A stretch of DNA of 64,000 nucleotides from Bog-473 sp963783245 (GTDB lineage Bacteria; Actinomycetota; Acidimicrobiia; Acidimicrobiales; RAAP-2): assembly GCA_963783245.1 (NCBI GenBank), contig CAWAMS010000002.1, forward strand, positions 1,426,001 to 1,490,000, given 5' to 3'. Positions 52,619 to 62,562 of this stretch are shown piece after piece (positions within the stretch are counted from its first letter, which is position 1; each line of letters begins with the position of its first letter). A program made the position numbers and the translations under genes. Below the pieces are notes generated by a model. It searched no databases. It saw only the letters and a program-made list of their open reading frames with translations, and was not told where the DNA came from.

Positions 52619-54922
52619 CACAGGGACGCGCGTTCGGCGGCCACATCGGGCGAGACTGGCGCACGTCGGAGCCATGGTGGCCACCCGTGACCACCGCGCC
52701 GCCCGGGGCGCCCAATGTCCTGCTCATCGTGCTCGACGACGTGGGGTTCGCCCAGCTCGGTTGTTACGGCTCCCCCATCGACACCCCGGTGATCGACGGC
52801 TTGGCCGCCTCGGGTGTGCGACTGGCCAACTTTCACACCACCGCCCTCTGCTCGCCGTCCCGCGCCTGCCTGTTGACAGGGCGCAACCACCACCGCAGCG
52901 GCATGGGCCGCGTCGCCGACCTGGCGGTCGGGTACCCGGGCTACTGGGGCAGGCCGCCCCGGGAGAACGGGTACCTCTCCGAGATCCTGCGCCAGCAGGG
53001 CTATGCCACCTATGCCGTCGGCAAGTGGCACCTGAGCCCCGAGAACGAGACGGACATGGCCTCGTCGCGCGCCACATGGCCGCTGGCCCGCGGGTTCGAC
53101 CGCTGGTACGGCTTCCACGGCGGCGAGACCCACCAGTTCATGCCCGCGCTGTTCGAGGACAACCACTCGGTGCGCCCTCCCCGGGGCATCGACGAGGGCT
53201 ATCACCTGAGTGCCGATCTGGCCGACCGGGCGATCGAGTTCGTCGGCGACCTGCGGGCCGTGGACGCGGAACGCCCGTTCTTCCTCTACCTCTGCACCGG
53301 TGCCTGCCACTCTCCGCATCAGGCCCCGAAGGCGTGGATCGACCGGTACCGGGGCGCCTTCGACGGCGGGTGGGACGACTGGCGCGAGCGCACCTTCGCC
53401 CGTCAGCGTCGAGCTCGGGATCCTGCCGCCCGGCACCAGGCTCACCCCACGGCCTCCCTGGGTGCCTGCATGGGAGGACCTGGGCGACGTGGAACGGACG
53501 TTGGCCGCACGGTTCATGGAGTGTTTCGCCGGCTTCTTGTCCTACACCGACGAGCAGCTGGGCCGCGTCCTCAGCTTCCTCGAAGATGTCGGGGACCTGG
53601 ACGACACGTTGGTCATCCTCGTCTCGGACAACGGCGCCAGCTCGGAGGGTGGGTCGCAGGGATCGATCAACGACATCCGGCTCGAGAACCTCGACCCGGC
53701 CTCGCTCAACGAGATGCACGCGCGGATCGACGAGATCGGCGGCCCGACGACGCACAACAATTATCCGTGGGGTTGGACCATGGCCGGCAACACCCCTTTC
53801 AAGCGCTGGAAGCGCGAAGTGCACGAGGGGGGCGTGGCGGATCCGTGCATCGTGAGCTGGCCGGCACGCCTGGGTGCGGCGGCCGGGGGCGTCCGCCACC
53901 AGTTCACCCATGCCGTCGACATCCTCCCCAGTGTGCTCGAGCTGGCCGGCGTCGACGCCCCGTCGTCCATTGACGGCGTGGACCAATCGCACTTCGACGG
54001 GAGCAGCTTCGCTCCCCTGCTCGGCCCGGCGGGGGCCGGGTTGCCGGCGACACACACCACCCAGTACTTCGAGATGTTCGGGTCCCGGGCCATCTATCAC
54101 GATGGGTGGAAGGCCGTGACCTTCCACCCCGTCGGCCCGGTGTACGACGACGGTCGCAACCCCAACGCATCCTTCGACGATGACGTGTGGGAGCTCTACC
54201 ACGTGGCCGACGACCTCTCGGAGTCAGAGGACCTGGCCGCGGCGGAGCCCGAGCGCCTATCGGCGATGGTCGCGTTGTGGTGGGACGAAGCGGCGCGCAA
54301 CGACGTGCTGCCGCTTGACAACAGGCCGTTGTGGGCACTCATCAACAAGCCTCCCGACCGGCGCCGGGAGCGCGCGGTGTTCCGCTATTTCCAAGGGGGT
54401 GCGCCCGTTCCCGAGTCGGTGGCCGTGCCGGTGCAGAACCGCTCCCACGTGGTGCGGGCGGACATCGTGGTCGACGAGGGCGTCGTCCCGCACGGCGTGC
54501 TCCTCGCCGTCGGTTCCGCGTTGGGCGGCTGGTCGCTCCACATTCTGGATGGCTACCCCCGTTACGTGCACAACCTCTACGGCAAGACCCGTCATGTGCT
54601 CCTCGGCCCCGCGCGGATCGGCGCGGGCGCCCATCAGGTCGCCTTCCAATTCACCAAAGACGAGGGCCTCGGTGGTCCGGTCCAACTGCGGGTCGATGGC
54701 CTCTTGGTCGCCGCGGGCGTCATCAACCGGTTCACCCCGGCCGCGTTCAACGGGCTCGGTGTCGGCCTCACCTGCGGCTACGAGTGGGGACCGGCGGTCG
54801 GCGAGGAGTATGTGGCCCCGTTCACGTTCAACGGCCGCATTCTGCGCGCCGAGGTGGAGGTGACCGGACCGGTCGTGCGGAACCCGTTGGCCGAAATTGC
54901 GGCGATCCTGGCCGAGCAGTAG
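52615..54922 (+). CDS. Arylsulfatase-type sulfatase (one frameshift)
   Basis: About 768 aa. Metal Asp41-Asp42 in NVLLIVLDDVG and the formylglycine site C79 in LCSPSRACLLTGRNHH (C-x-P-S-R), with YAVGKWHL and DNGASSEGG later. The frame changes near 53400 (RTFARQ / VELGILPPGTRL). The C-terminal part includes a beta domain (VPVQNRSHVVRADIVVDEGVVPHGVLLAVGSALGGWSLHIL). This long type hydrolyses sulfate esters and needs a formylglycine-generating enzyme, not seen here. No signal peptide visible, so it may be cytosolic. It overlaps the cyclase by 4 nt. Confidence 0.87.
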
Positions 54923-54934
54923 GCCCGGCCGCGC

Positions 54935-56945
54935 TCACACCGTCTCGAACCAGCGCACCTGGCCACGACCGTACCTCTTGGCTTCGTACAAGGCATGGTC
55001 TGCCCGTTCGATGAGTGTCAGGACGGTGACGTCCAACGGTCCCGACATGGCGACCCCGATGCTGCACCCGATCGTGAGGTGCTGATCGTCGGACTGCACC
55101 ACCGAGGTGGCGACCAACTCGCTGATCCGCTTGGCGAGCAGAGCGGTGGCCGGCGGATCGGGCTTCCCGAGCCACCCCACGACGAATTCGTCCCCGCCGT
55201 AGCGGGAGACCACGTCGGAGGCCCGGGTCGTGGCACGCAGCGCCTCGGCTACGGCCCGGATGGCGTCGTCCCCGCCTTCGTGACCGAGTGAATCGTTGAT
55301 CTTCTTCAGGTTGTCGAGGTCGATGAACAGCACCGTCAGGACGAGCTCTCCCTGGCTGCGGCGGGCTCCGGCCAAGTCGATGTTCAACGATTCGAGGGCG
55401 GCACCCCGATTGAGCAGGCCGGTCAGTGCGTCACGTGTCGCCCGCTCGAAGAGCTCTTCGCGCTGGATCTCGCTCGCCTGAATCGAGATATGAAGGTTGC
55501 TGAGAGCGGATTGCAAGGCCTCCCCCATGCGCCCCGGCAGCGGGATCTGCAGTGCCGGATCATCGAGGTTCCCGCTGGACAAGGCAATCGTCTGGGCCTG
55601 GACACCGCGCAGGGTGGACGTCATCTGGTTGAACGCGCTGGCGGCCAGCGCCAGCTCTCTCGGCCCGGACTCGTCGAGATGCGGCAGCTCGAGCTCACCT
55701 TGCCGGACGGATTCGAAGGCCGCGCCGAGGTTGGCGATCGGACGCCGAACGGCCCGGCTGAGCGTGAGGACGCCGCCGACGGAGAGCAGGATGATCAGCC
55801 CGATCAGCAGGAGGCTGACCTCGAGGTTCGAGCTGGCCGAGTTCGCCTGGCTGGCGGTCGCCACCCGCAGGTCGGCCGAGCTGGCCAGGACGAGGCTGCG
55901 TCAGCGAGTTGGCCCACTCCACTTCGGACCGCCCGATTCTGGCAACGGCCGGGGCGTTGCTCGGGAACGCAGGCCCGGAGTGGTTCAGGCCGGTGGTGAT
56001 GCCGAGTTGCACGTAGCTCTCGAACTCGGTGGAGAGCGGGTTGTGGATCAGGGCTGACCAGGCTGCGGCGCTCTTGGGGCCGAGCGGACGCGGGAAATCC
56101 CGTGTCGCAGCCCCGAATTTCTGCTGGCTGACGATGAGGCTCTGGAGCGCCGCCGGGGTGGCCCCGTCCACGAGCACGGTTTCCAAGGAGCCGTTCAGCT
56201 GCAGACTCTCTTCACCGAGCCCGGACGTGAACGCGTCGAAGGATGCATCGAGTGCGGTCAGACGCTCCGAGGTGGACGGGGAGTCCGACGTCTGCGTGCT
56301 CTGGACCGCATTGAAGGTGTCCAGCCATTTTGCGTCGCCCTTGGTGCCGAGGGCGCTGAAGAACGTCTCGATCTGGGCGGGCGACGCTGTCCCGTCGTCG
56401 ACGGCATGGCGCAGGGCGAGCAGTGCACCGTGTTCGGCGGCGAACACCCCGTGCGGTCCGAATGCCGCCTGCTGGTCGACCACCTTGCGGGCTTGGACGA
56501 GGTTCTCCTTGAAATTGACCCCGAGAAGGTTGTCGAGCTGGTCCTCGCTGAGATGGTTCACCCGGGCGGCGACGATGGCCGCGCTCGGGACGTACTCCGC
56601 ATAGACGTCGATACGGGCACGCAACAGTGCATCGAGCGCCAACGAGGATTGGCGCACCTCTATGGCTTGTTCGCGCCGCGACACCTGCTGCGCGATCACG
56701 GTGGAGGTCAGTCCGACCGCCACGGCGATCGGCACGACGACGATGATCACCAGGGAGGCGCGGATGCTGAGGGGGAAGAGCGTTCGTTTTGGGCGAGGGC
56801 TTCCCGGGTCTCGTGCGGAGTGCGCGGCGCCGTCTGGCGCGGCGTCCGATGTGACGGCCGGAAGGAAAGCGCATGCGTGTCCTGCTCTGTCCACCTGGAC
56901 TGCTCTGCGAGGAGCTTGATCACAGCGGACGATTCGTAACCCCAA
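54935..56945 (-). CDS. Membrane GGDEF diguanylate cyclase (one frameshift)
   Basis: Sensor cyclase: an N-terminal TM (LSIRASLVIIVVVPIAVAVGLTS), a long extracellular helical domain (about 300 aa, nitrate/nitrite-sensor-like), a frame change near 55898, then a second TM (LEVSLLLIGLIILLSVGGVLTLSRA) with a HAMP-like region and a GGDEF domain. The active site is RYGGDEF with the inhibitory I-site RxxD (RASD) just before it. LLNRGAALESL and LFIDLDNLKKINDSLGH are standard. It should make c-di-GMP and be subject to product inhibition. No EAL domain. Confidence 0.88.
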
Positions 56946-57102
56946 TCATTTCGCGCAGGACCCAAGGACGCCTATACCCAGTCCCAACGCCTCCCCAACC
57001 TTTTTCGGGCGACCCGCACCGGCCGGGGGGTGGACACGGGGGATGCCGCGGCACCGACCGGGGTTACCGGTGCTGCCGACGGGTTTACACAGCCCCACCG
57101 TG

Positions 57103-57556
57103 TTAGAGGAACTCGGCTCCCGTCTCGGCGTTGCGAATCAGGACCCGCCCGAACTTGGCCAGCGAGAGACCCGCCACGACGAACACGCCGACCCCGTAGA
57201 GGGCGGCTCGATCCGGCGGGAGGTGGAGGACCGTGGCCAGGGCCACGGTGAGGAAGAGCAACACCGAGAGGAGTCTGGTGGGCAGGCGCGAAGAGAACAT
57301 GCACGCCAGGAGGACGCCCAACGCGGCCCAGCCCGCAGCGAAGACGATCCCGGCCATCGGTCCGACGAGCACGAAGGGTAGGAGGAATGCCCCGGCGAAG
57401 CCGACCCCGCCCAGGGTCAGCATCCGTCGATTCCACAATTGCCGTGTCGTGTTCGGGTCCCTGCACGCGAAGCGAGAGACCGAGGAGGCCGAGGAGGGCC
57501 ACCGAGGTGAAGCCGACGACCATGGTGACAGCCCATACGAGTCCCAACCAAGTCAT
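57103..57556 (-). CDS. Four-TM membrane protein (one frameshift)
   Basis: Two frames join into one probable protein of about 150 aa: MTWLGLVWAVTMVVGFTSVALLGLLGLSLRVQGPEHDTA from 57556, then after an indel near 57425 NRRMLTLGGVGFAGAFLLPFVLVGPMAGIVFAAGWAAL and LLSVLLFLTVALATVL, ending LAKFGRVLIRN. Four hydrophobic segments. Unknown function. Alternatively these are two short genes, but the short spacing and missing start argue for one. Confidence 0.55.
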
Positions 57557-57765
57557 CGCCGCTCCAGGTTTGCCGCGTTCTCCCTGCCTAAAGGCTATCT
57601 GAGCTCCGTGTGCCCCCACCATCGCCCGGCCGGATCTCTGGTGGCGGCCGGCGCGTCCCGGACCTCGAGGGCCGTGGGGACCAGGGATTTGACCGACTTT
57701 TGGCAGACGCCCTCGGCATGCCCGGGTGTTGGTGTGGCGTCGGCGGGCGCGGCAGGATCTCGGAG

Positions 57766-58533
57766 ATGAAGATCGACCTCCTCTTCGATCCCTTCGGCGT
57801 CAGGTGGTCCGATGTGCGCGACGCAGCCCAGGCGGCTGAGGGTGAGGGCTTCGACGGCGTGTGGGTCTACGACCACCTCGCCGGGTCGGTCCACCGGCAG
57901 GATCGGGTCCTCGAGTCGTGGACCACCCTCACCGCCGTCGCCGCCACCGTGCCCCGCCTCGCCATCGGTCCGATGGTGCTCAACGTGGCGAACCGCGACG
58001 CGGGGACGTTGGGCGTCATGGCCGCCACCCTGCAGGAGATCAGTGGCGGCCGGCTGCTGCTCGGGCTGGGGGCGGGCGGTGGGAGCGGCACGCCCTACGC
58101 TGCCGAGCAACGGGCCTTCGGTCGCACGGTGGGTGGCGACCGCACGCGCCGCGAGGCGGTGGAGTCGGCGGTGTCGATCCTGCGCTCGGTGTGGACGGGG
58201 ACGGTGGGCGGCGTCGGTGGATTCTTGCGACCCGCGCCCGCGCCGCCGATAATCCTCGGGGGTTTCGGTCCCAAGGTGGCCGCGTTGGCAGGTCGGGTGG
58301 CCGACGGCATCAACGTGCCGGGTGGACCACACGTGAGCACGTTGCTCGACACCGCGCGTGCGGCGCGGGTTGCGGCGGGACGGGGGGACGCGCCCTTCGT
58401 CGTTACCGTGTCAGCGGATCTGGGAGCTCGCTCTCTGCAACGTCTGGAGGCACTCGATGTCGACCGCGTCGTCGTCTTCCTCGGGACGCCCTCGGCGGCC
58501 CGTGTGCGCGAGGTGGCCCGCAGCCGGCCCTGA
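57766..58533 (+). CDS. Luciferase-like (LLM) F420/FMN-dependent oxidoreductase
   Basis: 255 aa from the ATG at 57766: MKIDLLFDPFGVRWSDVRDAAQAAEGEGFDGVWVYDHLAG, then LTAVAATVPRLAIGPMVLNVANRDAGTLGVMAATLQEISGGRLLLGLGAGG and IILGGFGPKVAALAGRVADGINVPG. Classic bacterial-luciferase TIM barrel. Actinobacterial relatives often use F420, which fits the F420 pathway gene in the window, but FMN is not excluded. Its substrate is unknown; it could be anything from methylene-H4MPT-like compounds to glucose-6-phosphate. Confidence 0.85.
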   Translation: MKIDLLFDPFGVRWSDVRDAAQAAEGEGFDGVWVYDHLAGSVHRQDRVLESWTTLTAVAATVPRLAIGPMVLNVANRDAGTLGVMAATLQEISGGRLLLGLGAGGGSGTPYAAEQRAFGRTVGGDRTRREAVESAVSILRSVWTGTVGGVGGFLRPAPAPPIILGGFGPKVAALAGRVADGINVPGGPHVSTLLDTARAARVAAGRGDAPFVVTVSADLGARSLQRLEALDVDRVVVFLGTPSAARVREVARSRP

Positions 58534-58579
58534 CGGCCCTGACCGCCCGGACCGCCCGGACGGACCGGACCCCGGTCGG

Positions 58580-59125
58580 TCAGCGGTAGGTGTTGTTGCT
58601 GGTGTGATCGCCGGCGAGCCACCGTGCCAGATCTTCCCGGGCCGTCGCGCGGCGCACCTCGTTGATCCGGTCCGCGTCACGGTGGTCCACGGTGAATTCG
58701 AGAATCAGGTCGTTGGGGTCCAGCACGTACAGCGAGATGCAATACCCGTGGTCGAGGACGAACGTCATCGGCGCCTCGTAGCCTGCCGCAGCCAGACGAT
58801 CTTTGATCGAATCCTGCGTCTCCTTGCTCACTGCCAGCGCGACATGACGAAAAGGCGTGAAGTTGACCTGTGTCTTGAACTCGGCTTGATCCTTCGGGTC
58901 GGCGAACTGGAAGAAGGCCAACGCGCTCCCGTCGGCCAAGGCGAAGAACGTGTGGCAATACGTGCGAGTCGCACCGAAGAGCTCGTCCGACTCCGTCCAT
59001 GTGGCAACGAGCGGCATGCCGATGACGTCTTCGTAGAATTTCCGCGTGCCTTCCTGATCGTCCGTGATCGCGGCATGGTGGTGCAGGCGGATCGGGCCCT
59101 GGGCTGGAAAAGCGGTCTGCGTCAT
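58580..59125 (-). CDS. VOC-family (glyoxalase/dioxygenase-type) protein
   Basis: 181 aa with vicinal-oxygen-chelate fold: IRLHHHAAITDDQEGTRKFYEDVIGMPLV (first module), FFALADGSALAFFQFADPKDQ and a second module RHVALAVSKETQDSIKDRLAAAGYEAPMTFVLDHGYCISLYVLDPNDLILEFTV. The metal ligands His (HHHAA), His (RHVAL) and Glu (LILEF) are in place. Catalysis of glyoxalase or ring-cleavage type is possible; the substrate is not assigned. Confidence 0.8.
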   Translation of the reverse strand: MTQTAFPAQGPIRLHHHAAITDDQEGTRKFYEDVIGMPLVATWTESDELFGATRTYCHTFFALADGSALAFFQFADPKDQAEFKTQVNFTPFRHVALAVSKETQDSIKDRLAAAGYEAPMTFVLDHGYCISLYVLDPNDLILEFTVDHRDADRINEVRRATAREDLARWLAGDHTSNNTYR

Positions 59126-59219
59126 GACACGGCCTCCATGGTGAGGTGGGAAAGGGTTCGTGCGTCGGACGGAAAAGTGGTGTGACGGGATTGGGAGAAG
59201 TTTGGCATGACGGGTGCGG

Positions 59220-59759
59220 TCACGGCGTCGGGCGGGACGCGAGGTAGAGGAAGCAGGGACCGTCGTCGCTCGGGTGATCGGAACGGAGGAGCCCCTCCCA
59301 TACCCGATGGAACCCGGCGCTCTCCAGCGCCCGCCATGAGGCGCGGTTCGCTTGCAGGACGTCGACCACGATCGCCTCGATGTCGGGCAGCGTCGTCCAG
59401 CAATCGGCCACCAGGGCTGCGATCATCTGCGGCCCGAGTCCCCGTCCGGTGTCATGTTCGTCGCCGATCAGATAGTCGATGCCCGCGGCCGGCACGAAGC
59501 CGATAGCCACGGCGACCGCTCGCTGCCACTCGGGATTGTCGTCGAGCCGGTACCGCTGCAGGAACCCGACCGGCCGCCCCTCGCTGACCGCGATGAAGCC
59601 CTCGGTCGGGTCGGACCGGTCGATCATGGGCGCATAGGTGGCTTCGACCGTTTCGAGATCCGCCGGCTCGCGCCACCACTTCCCCACATGCGGGCGGCCC
59701 AGCCAGAGCGCGAGGAGGGGAACATCGCTCTGTTCCAAAGGCCGCAACGTGATCACCAT
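59220..59759 (-). CDS. GNAT acetyltransferase, AAC(6')-like
   Basis: 179 aa from the ATG at 59759 (MVITLRPLEQSDVPLLALWLGRPHVGKWWRE). The WL-x-PHV-x-WW opening, IAVSEGRPVGFLQRYRLDD, IDYLIGDEHDTGRGLGPQMIAALVADCW and ASWRALESAGFHRVWEG match the GNAT group that includes aminoglycoside 6'-N-acetyltransferases. Chromosomal copies have varied substrates, so resistance should not be assumed. The acetyl-CoA pyrophosphate loop (RGLG) is present. Confidence 0.83.
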   Translation of the reverse strand: MVITLRPLEQSDVPLLALWLGRPHVGKWWREPADLETVEATYAPMIDRSDPTEGFIAVSEGRPVGFLQRYRLDDNPEWQRAVAVAIGFVPAAGIDYLIGDEHDTGRGLGPQMIAALVADCWTTLPDIEAIVVDVLQANRASWRALESAGFHRVWEGLLRSDHPSDDGPCFLYLASRPTP

Positions 59760-59847
59760 GCCCCCAGAATGGCTGACGCCCGTGGCCGAAGAGGGCGCGC
59801 ACCGACGCGCAGGAATGTTTTGGCGTGCTTTTGGGTAGAGGCCCTGC

Positions 59848-60027
59848 ATGACCCGCCAGCGCAGAGAGTTCGCGCAATGGTTCTGGTCGGCCGGACTCGT
59901 GCTGTGGCTCGGCCTGGCGATCGCCTTCGGGTTGCACCGGCAATGGGACTACTTCAGCCTCGCTGTCCTCTGGGTCGTCGGTTCGCTTGCCGGATGGTCG
60001 CGCAGCCACCGGCACATGGGCGTCTGA
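59848..60027 (+). CDS. Small membrane protein
   Basis: 59 aa: MTRQRREFAQWFWSAG, then two hydrophobic stretches (LVLWLGLAIAFGL and LAVLWVVGSLAGW) and a basic end (SRSHRHMGV). No homologous family recognised. Convergent with the cupin gene, 3 nt apart. Confidence 0.5.
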   Translation: MTRQRREFAQWFWSAGLVLWLGLAIAFGLHRQWDYFSLAVLWVVGSLAGWSRSHRHMGV

Positions 60028-60030
60028 CGA

Positions 60031-60408
60031 TCAGCTCTCACCGATGTAGGTGATCCCCTGGGGCCCGGCCGCGAAGATGTCGATCACCGTGCACCCGTGA
60101 GGTCCGACCTTCAAGGGGCCGTAGGCGGTCCCGGCTTTCACGGTGCGCACGCTGCCGACGTCGTGCTTCTTCCGAGTTATCTCGATGGAACCCTCGACGA
60201 CGAGCGAGCAGTAGTCGGAGTGGTGGAAGTGCACCGGCACTTCGCTGCCCGGGTCGTAGCGCACCATCAGCGTCCGGGTCTCGTTCCCGTCCGGTCCGAA
60301 CGACAGGAACTTGTACCGCAGCTTCTTGTCGGGCACCTCGATCCAGTCGGTCTGGTCCTTCCACGTGTCGAAGGCCTGCCCCTTGCGTGATGTGCCGACG
60401 TCACCCAT
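60031..60408 (-). CDS. Cupin-domain protein
   Basis: 125 aa with a single cupin barrel: LMVRYDPGSEVPVHFHHSDYCSLVVEGSIEI carries the metal-binding HxH...E set, and AGTAYGPLKVGPHGCTVIDIF the second conserved segment with His. Typical of small dioxygenase or isomerase-like or regulatory cupins; the substrate is unknown. Intact. Confidence 0.82.
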   Translation of the reverse strand: MGDVGTSRKGQAFDTWKDQTDWIEVPDKKLRYKFLSFGPDGNETRTLMVRYDPGSEVPVHFHHSDYCSLVVEGSIEITRKKHDVGSVRTVKAGTAYGPLKVGPHGCTVIDIFAAGPQGITYIGES

Positions 60409-60463
60409 CCGCCTCCTCCTTCTCGCTCGTGACGAGAGCCGACCCTACTTTGCCGGGTGGGGG

Positions 60464-60504
60464 TGGCGGGTCGGGTCTGGCGGGTCGGGTCTGGCGGGTC
60501 GGGT
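60464..60504. repeat. 14-bp tandem repeat (3 copies)
   Basis: Unit tggcgggtcgggtc repeated between the cupin gene (start of minus gene at 60408) and the MDMPI gene start at 60536; the last copy is truncated. Confidence 0.85.
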
Positions 60505-60535
60505 AGGGGGCGGACCACGGCGATAGCCTTCGCCG

Positions 60536-61260
60536 ATGGAAACAGAGGAGTACCTAGGTTTCGTCCGCGAGCGCTCCGATGTCTTGCTCAGCGCCGCGCG
60601 GGCCAATCTGGAGGTGGCGGTCCCGAGTTGTCCGGGCTGGACGGTGGCGGACCTGGTCGCCCATATCGGCGGGGCGTGGGGCTGGGCCTCCGCAGTGGTG
60701 CGCAGCGGCGAGCGGAGTGAGGCCCCGATCCCCGCCGACGACCTCGGCGGCACGGCGCTGTCGGATGGGCCGAGGGCCGGCTGGAGGAGTTGCTGCAGAC
60801 GCTGGAGAACGCCGACCCCGGCGCGAACTGTTGGACGTTCGGCCTCCCCCGCACCCCTGTGTTCTGGTTCCGGCGACAAGCGCTGGAGACGGCGGTCCAC
60901 GCCTGGGATTGCACGGGGGCGTCGGGCGAGCCGTCGCCGATCGACGGCGAGTTGGCCAGCGATGGCATCGATGAGTTCCTCAGCGTGATGGTGCCCCGGC
61001 AGGTCAAACAACGCGCCGAACGTCTGGACAGGTCAATCGTTCCACCTCCATCGCACCGACGGCGAGGGCGAGTGGTTGGTGCGCCTGGGGCCCGATGCCG
61101 AAGTCTCGAGCGAACATGCCCACGGAAAAGGGGACGTCGCTCTCCGCGGCACGGCATCGTCGCTCTACTTGTGGTGTTGAATCGCGTGCGCGCCGACGAG
61201 CTCGAACTGTTCGGTGATCCGGCGGTCGCCGCGCTGTGGACCACCGAGATCGCGTTCTGA
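60536..61260 (+). CDS. Mycothiol-dependent maleylpyruvate isomerase/DinB-like protein (frameshifted)
   Basis: MDMPI/TIGR03083-type protein. Start METEEYLGFVRERSDVLLSAARANLEVAVPSCPGWTVADLVAHIGGAWGWAS (the WTVxDLxxH metal helix). Indels near 60770 and 61025 give LQTLENADPGANCWTFG, FWFRRQALETAVHAWDCTG (HxWD metal motif) and DGIDEFLSVMV, then HLHRTDGEGEWLVRLGPDAEVSSEHAHGKGDVALRG and finally (after 61170) LNRVRADELELFGDPAVAALW. The His metal set is complete once corrected. Acts on mycothiol adducts or as an uncharacterised thiol-S-transferase. Confidence 0.78.
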
Positions 61261-61291
61261 CATGTGGGCGGCGGAGCGACGGTAGCGGGTC

Positions 61292-61615
61292 ATGATGGGT
61301 TTCGTCTTTCGCCTCGTTCCGCCGCGTCCCTCCTTCGCCTTCGACATGTCCGCCGAGGAGAGGGCCACGATGATGGAACACGTCGGGTACTGGTCTGCGC
61401 TCAACGCACAAGGAAGAGTGCTCGCCTTCGGTCCGGTGAATGATCCCCACGGTGGCTATGGCATCGGTATCGTCTTGGCTGAGAACCTCGCGGACGCGGA
61501 GTCGATCCGCGACGCCGACCCCGCCGTGCGGTCAGCGCACGGATTTCGGGGTGAGATCGCGCCCATGTTGCGCCTCGTCACTCCGACCGAAATCTACGAC
61601 GCCGTTCCCGAGTAA
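61292..61615 (+). CDS. YCII-like domain protein
   Basis: 107 aa with the YciI/YCII alpha-beta fold: FDMSAEERATMMEHVGYWSALNAQGRVLAFGPVNDPHGGYGIGIVLAENLADAESIRDADPAV. The putative catalytic His-Asp pair (MMEHVGYW and DADPA) is present. Function unknown in most members. 31 nt after the MDMPI gene, possibly co-transcribed. Confidence 0.83.
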   Translation: MMGFVFRLVPPRPSFAFDMSAEERATMMEHVGYWSALNAQGRVLAFGPVNDPHGGYGIGIVLAENLADAESIRDADPAVRSAHGFRGEIAPMLRLVTPTEIYDAVPE

Positions 61616-61773
61616 CGGCACGCGATCGGGGCGCAGGCAGCGCGCCGCGAGCCCGAGGGCCCGGGTATGTCCCGTCTCCTTGGTGAGCATCACGGGCTCG
61701 ACCCACGCGCGTCGATAGTGTCGTACGCACAGGTAGGGCGGAAACGAGGGGGCAGCAGTGGGACTGTTGAACG

Positions 61774-62562
61774 TTGTGTCGGTACTTCCGGAGCGCCGTC
61801 GATCCAATCACGGGGAGCTCGGGGACGCTCATTTCGCCAGGCTCGGGGTTCGTGGAGACGACCACGGGCCCGAGCTCGATTCTCACCGCGGCCAGCGTCG
61901 TGGTCGAGGCTCTCGCACTCCTCGCCTTCGTCGCGATCATCGGGCTCGTGATCATCATTGTGGTGGCGAACAGGGCCGATCCTGATCCGACAGGTCGCCG
62001 GCCCCAGTCCGTGTACTACTTCGCCGTGTCGTTCGTGACGCTCGTCACATCCATCGCGGGATCCATCGTGGTGGTCTTCTCTCTGGTGGCCCTCATCGGA
62101 CATGGGTCTTCGAAGGTCGGCGATGCAACGGCGCGCGCCTGTGTGCTCGGTGGTCTGATCATGATCGCCAGCTTCGTCCTCCTGCGCACCCATCTGCGCC
62201 GGGGAGTCTCGCTCATCGGGTCCGAGACGACGAGTCCCACTCGTCGAGTGGCGCAGAGCTACGTCTCCGCCGTTGCCTTCCTCTCCATGCTGATCCTGCT
62301 CGTGGCCATGATCTTCGTGGCCTACCTGGTCTTCGTCCTCGCCGGCCCCGGGGTGTTCGGGTCGCTCGGCGGGCGCACTTCAGCCTGGCGTGCGCTCCTC
62401 GACGCCCTCTACGTCGGTGGCGTGGCGGCGCTCGTCCTCCAGACCCACCGCAACCTCGTTTCGCCCGGCCTCAGGTTCTTCCGACCCGTCGCACTGCCGC
62501 CGAGGTGTGAGGACGCCGCTCCCGCCGAGGTCAGGCGCCACGGCGCCACGCGCGGGAACTAG
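61774..62562 (+). CDS. Membrane protein with four or five TM helices
   Basis: 262 aa from a GTG at 61774; the first 35 residues are doubtful. TMs: VVVEALALLAFVAIIGLVIIIVVAN, VYYFAVSFVTLVTSIAGSIVVVFSLVALI, ACVLGGLIMIASFVLL, FLSMLILLVAMIFVAYLVFVLAG and VGGVAALVLQTHRNLV. Not recognised; a DUF5671-like topology is a guess. The C-terminal end overlaps, on the opposite strand, the reading frame of the Clp-N protein. Confidence 0.6.
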   Translation: MCRYFRSAVDPITGSSGTLISPGSGFVETTTGPSSILTAASVVVEALALLAFVAIIGLVIIIVVANRADPDPTGRRPQSVYYFAVSFVTLVTSIAGSIVVVFSLVALIGHGSSKVGDATARACVLGGLIMIASFVLLRTHLRRGVSLIGSETTSPTRRVAQSYVSAVAFLSMLILLVAMIFVAYLVFVLAGPGVFGSLGGRTSAWRALLDALYVGGVAALVLQTHRNLVSPGLRFFRPVALPPRCEDAAPAEVRRHGATRGN

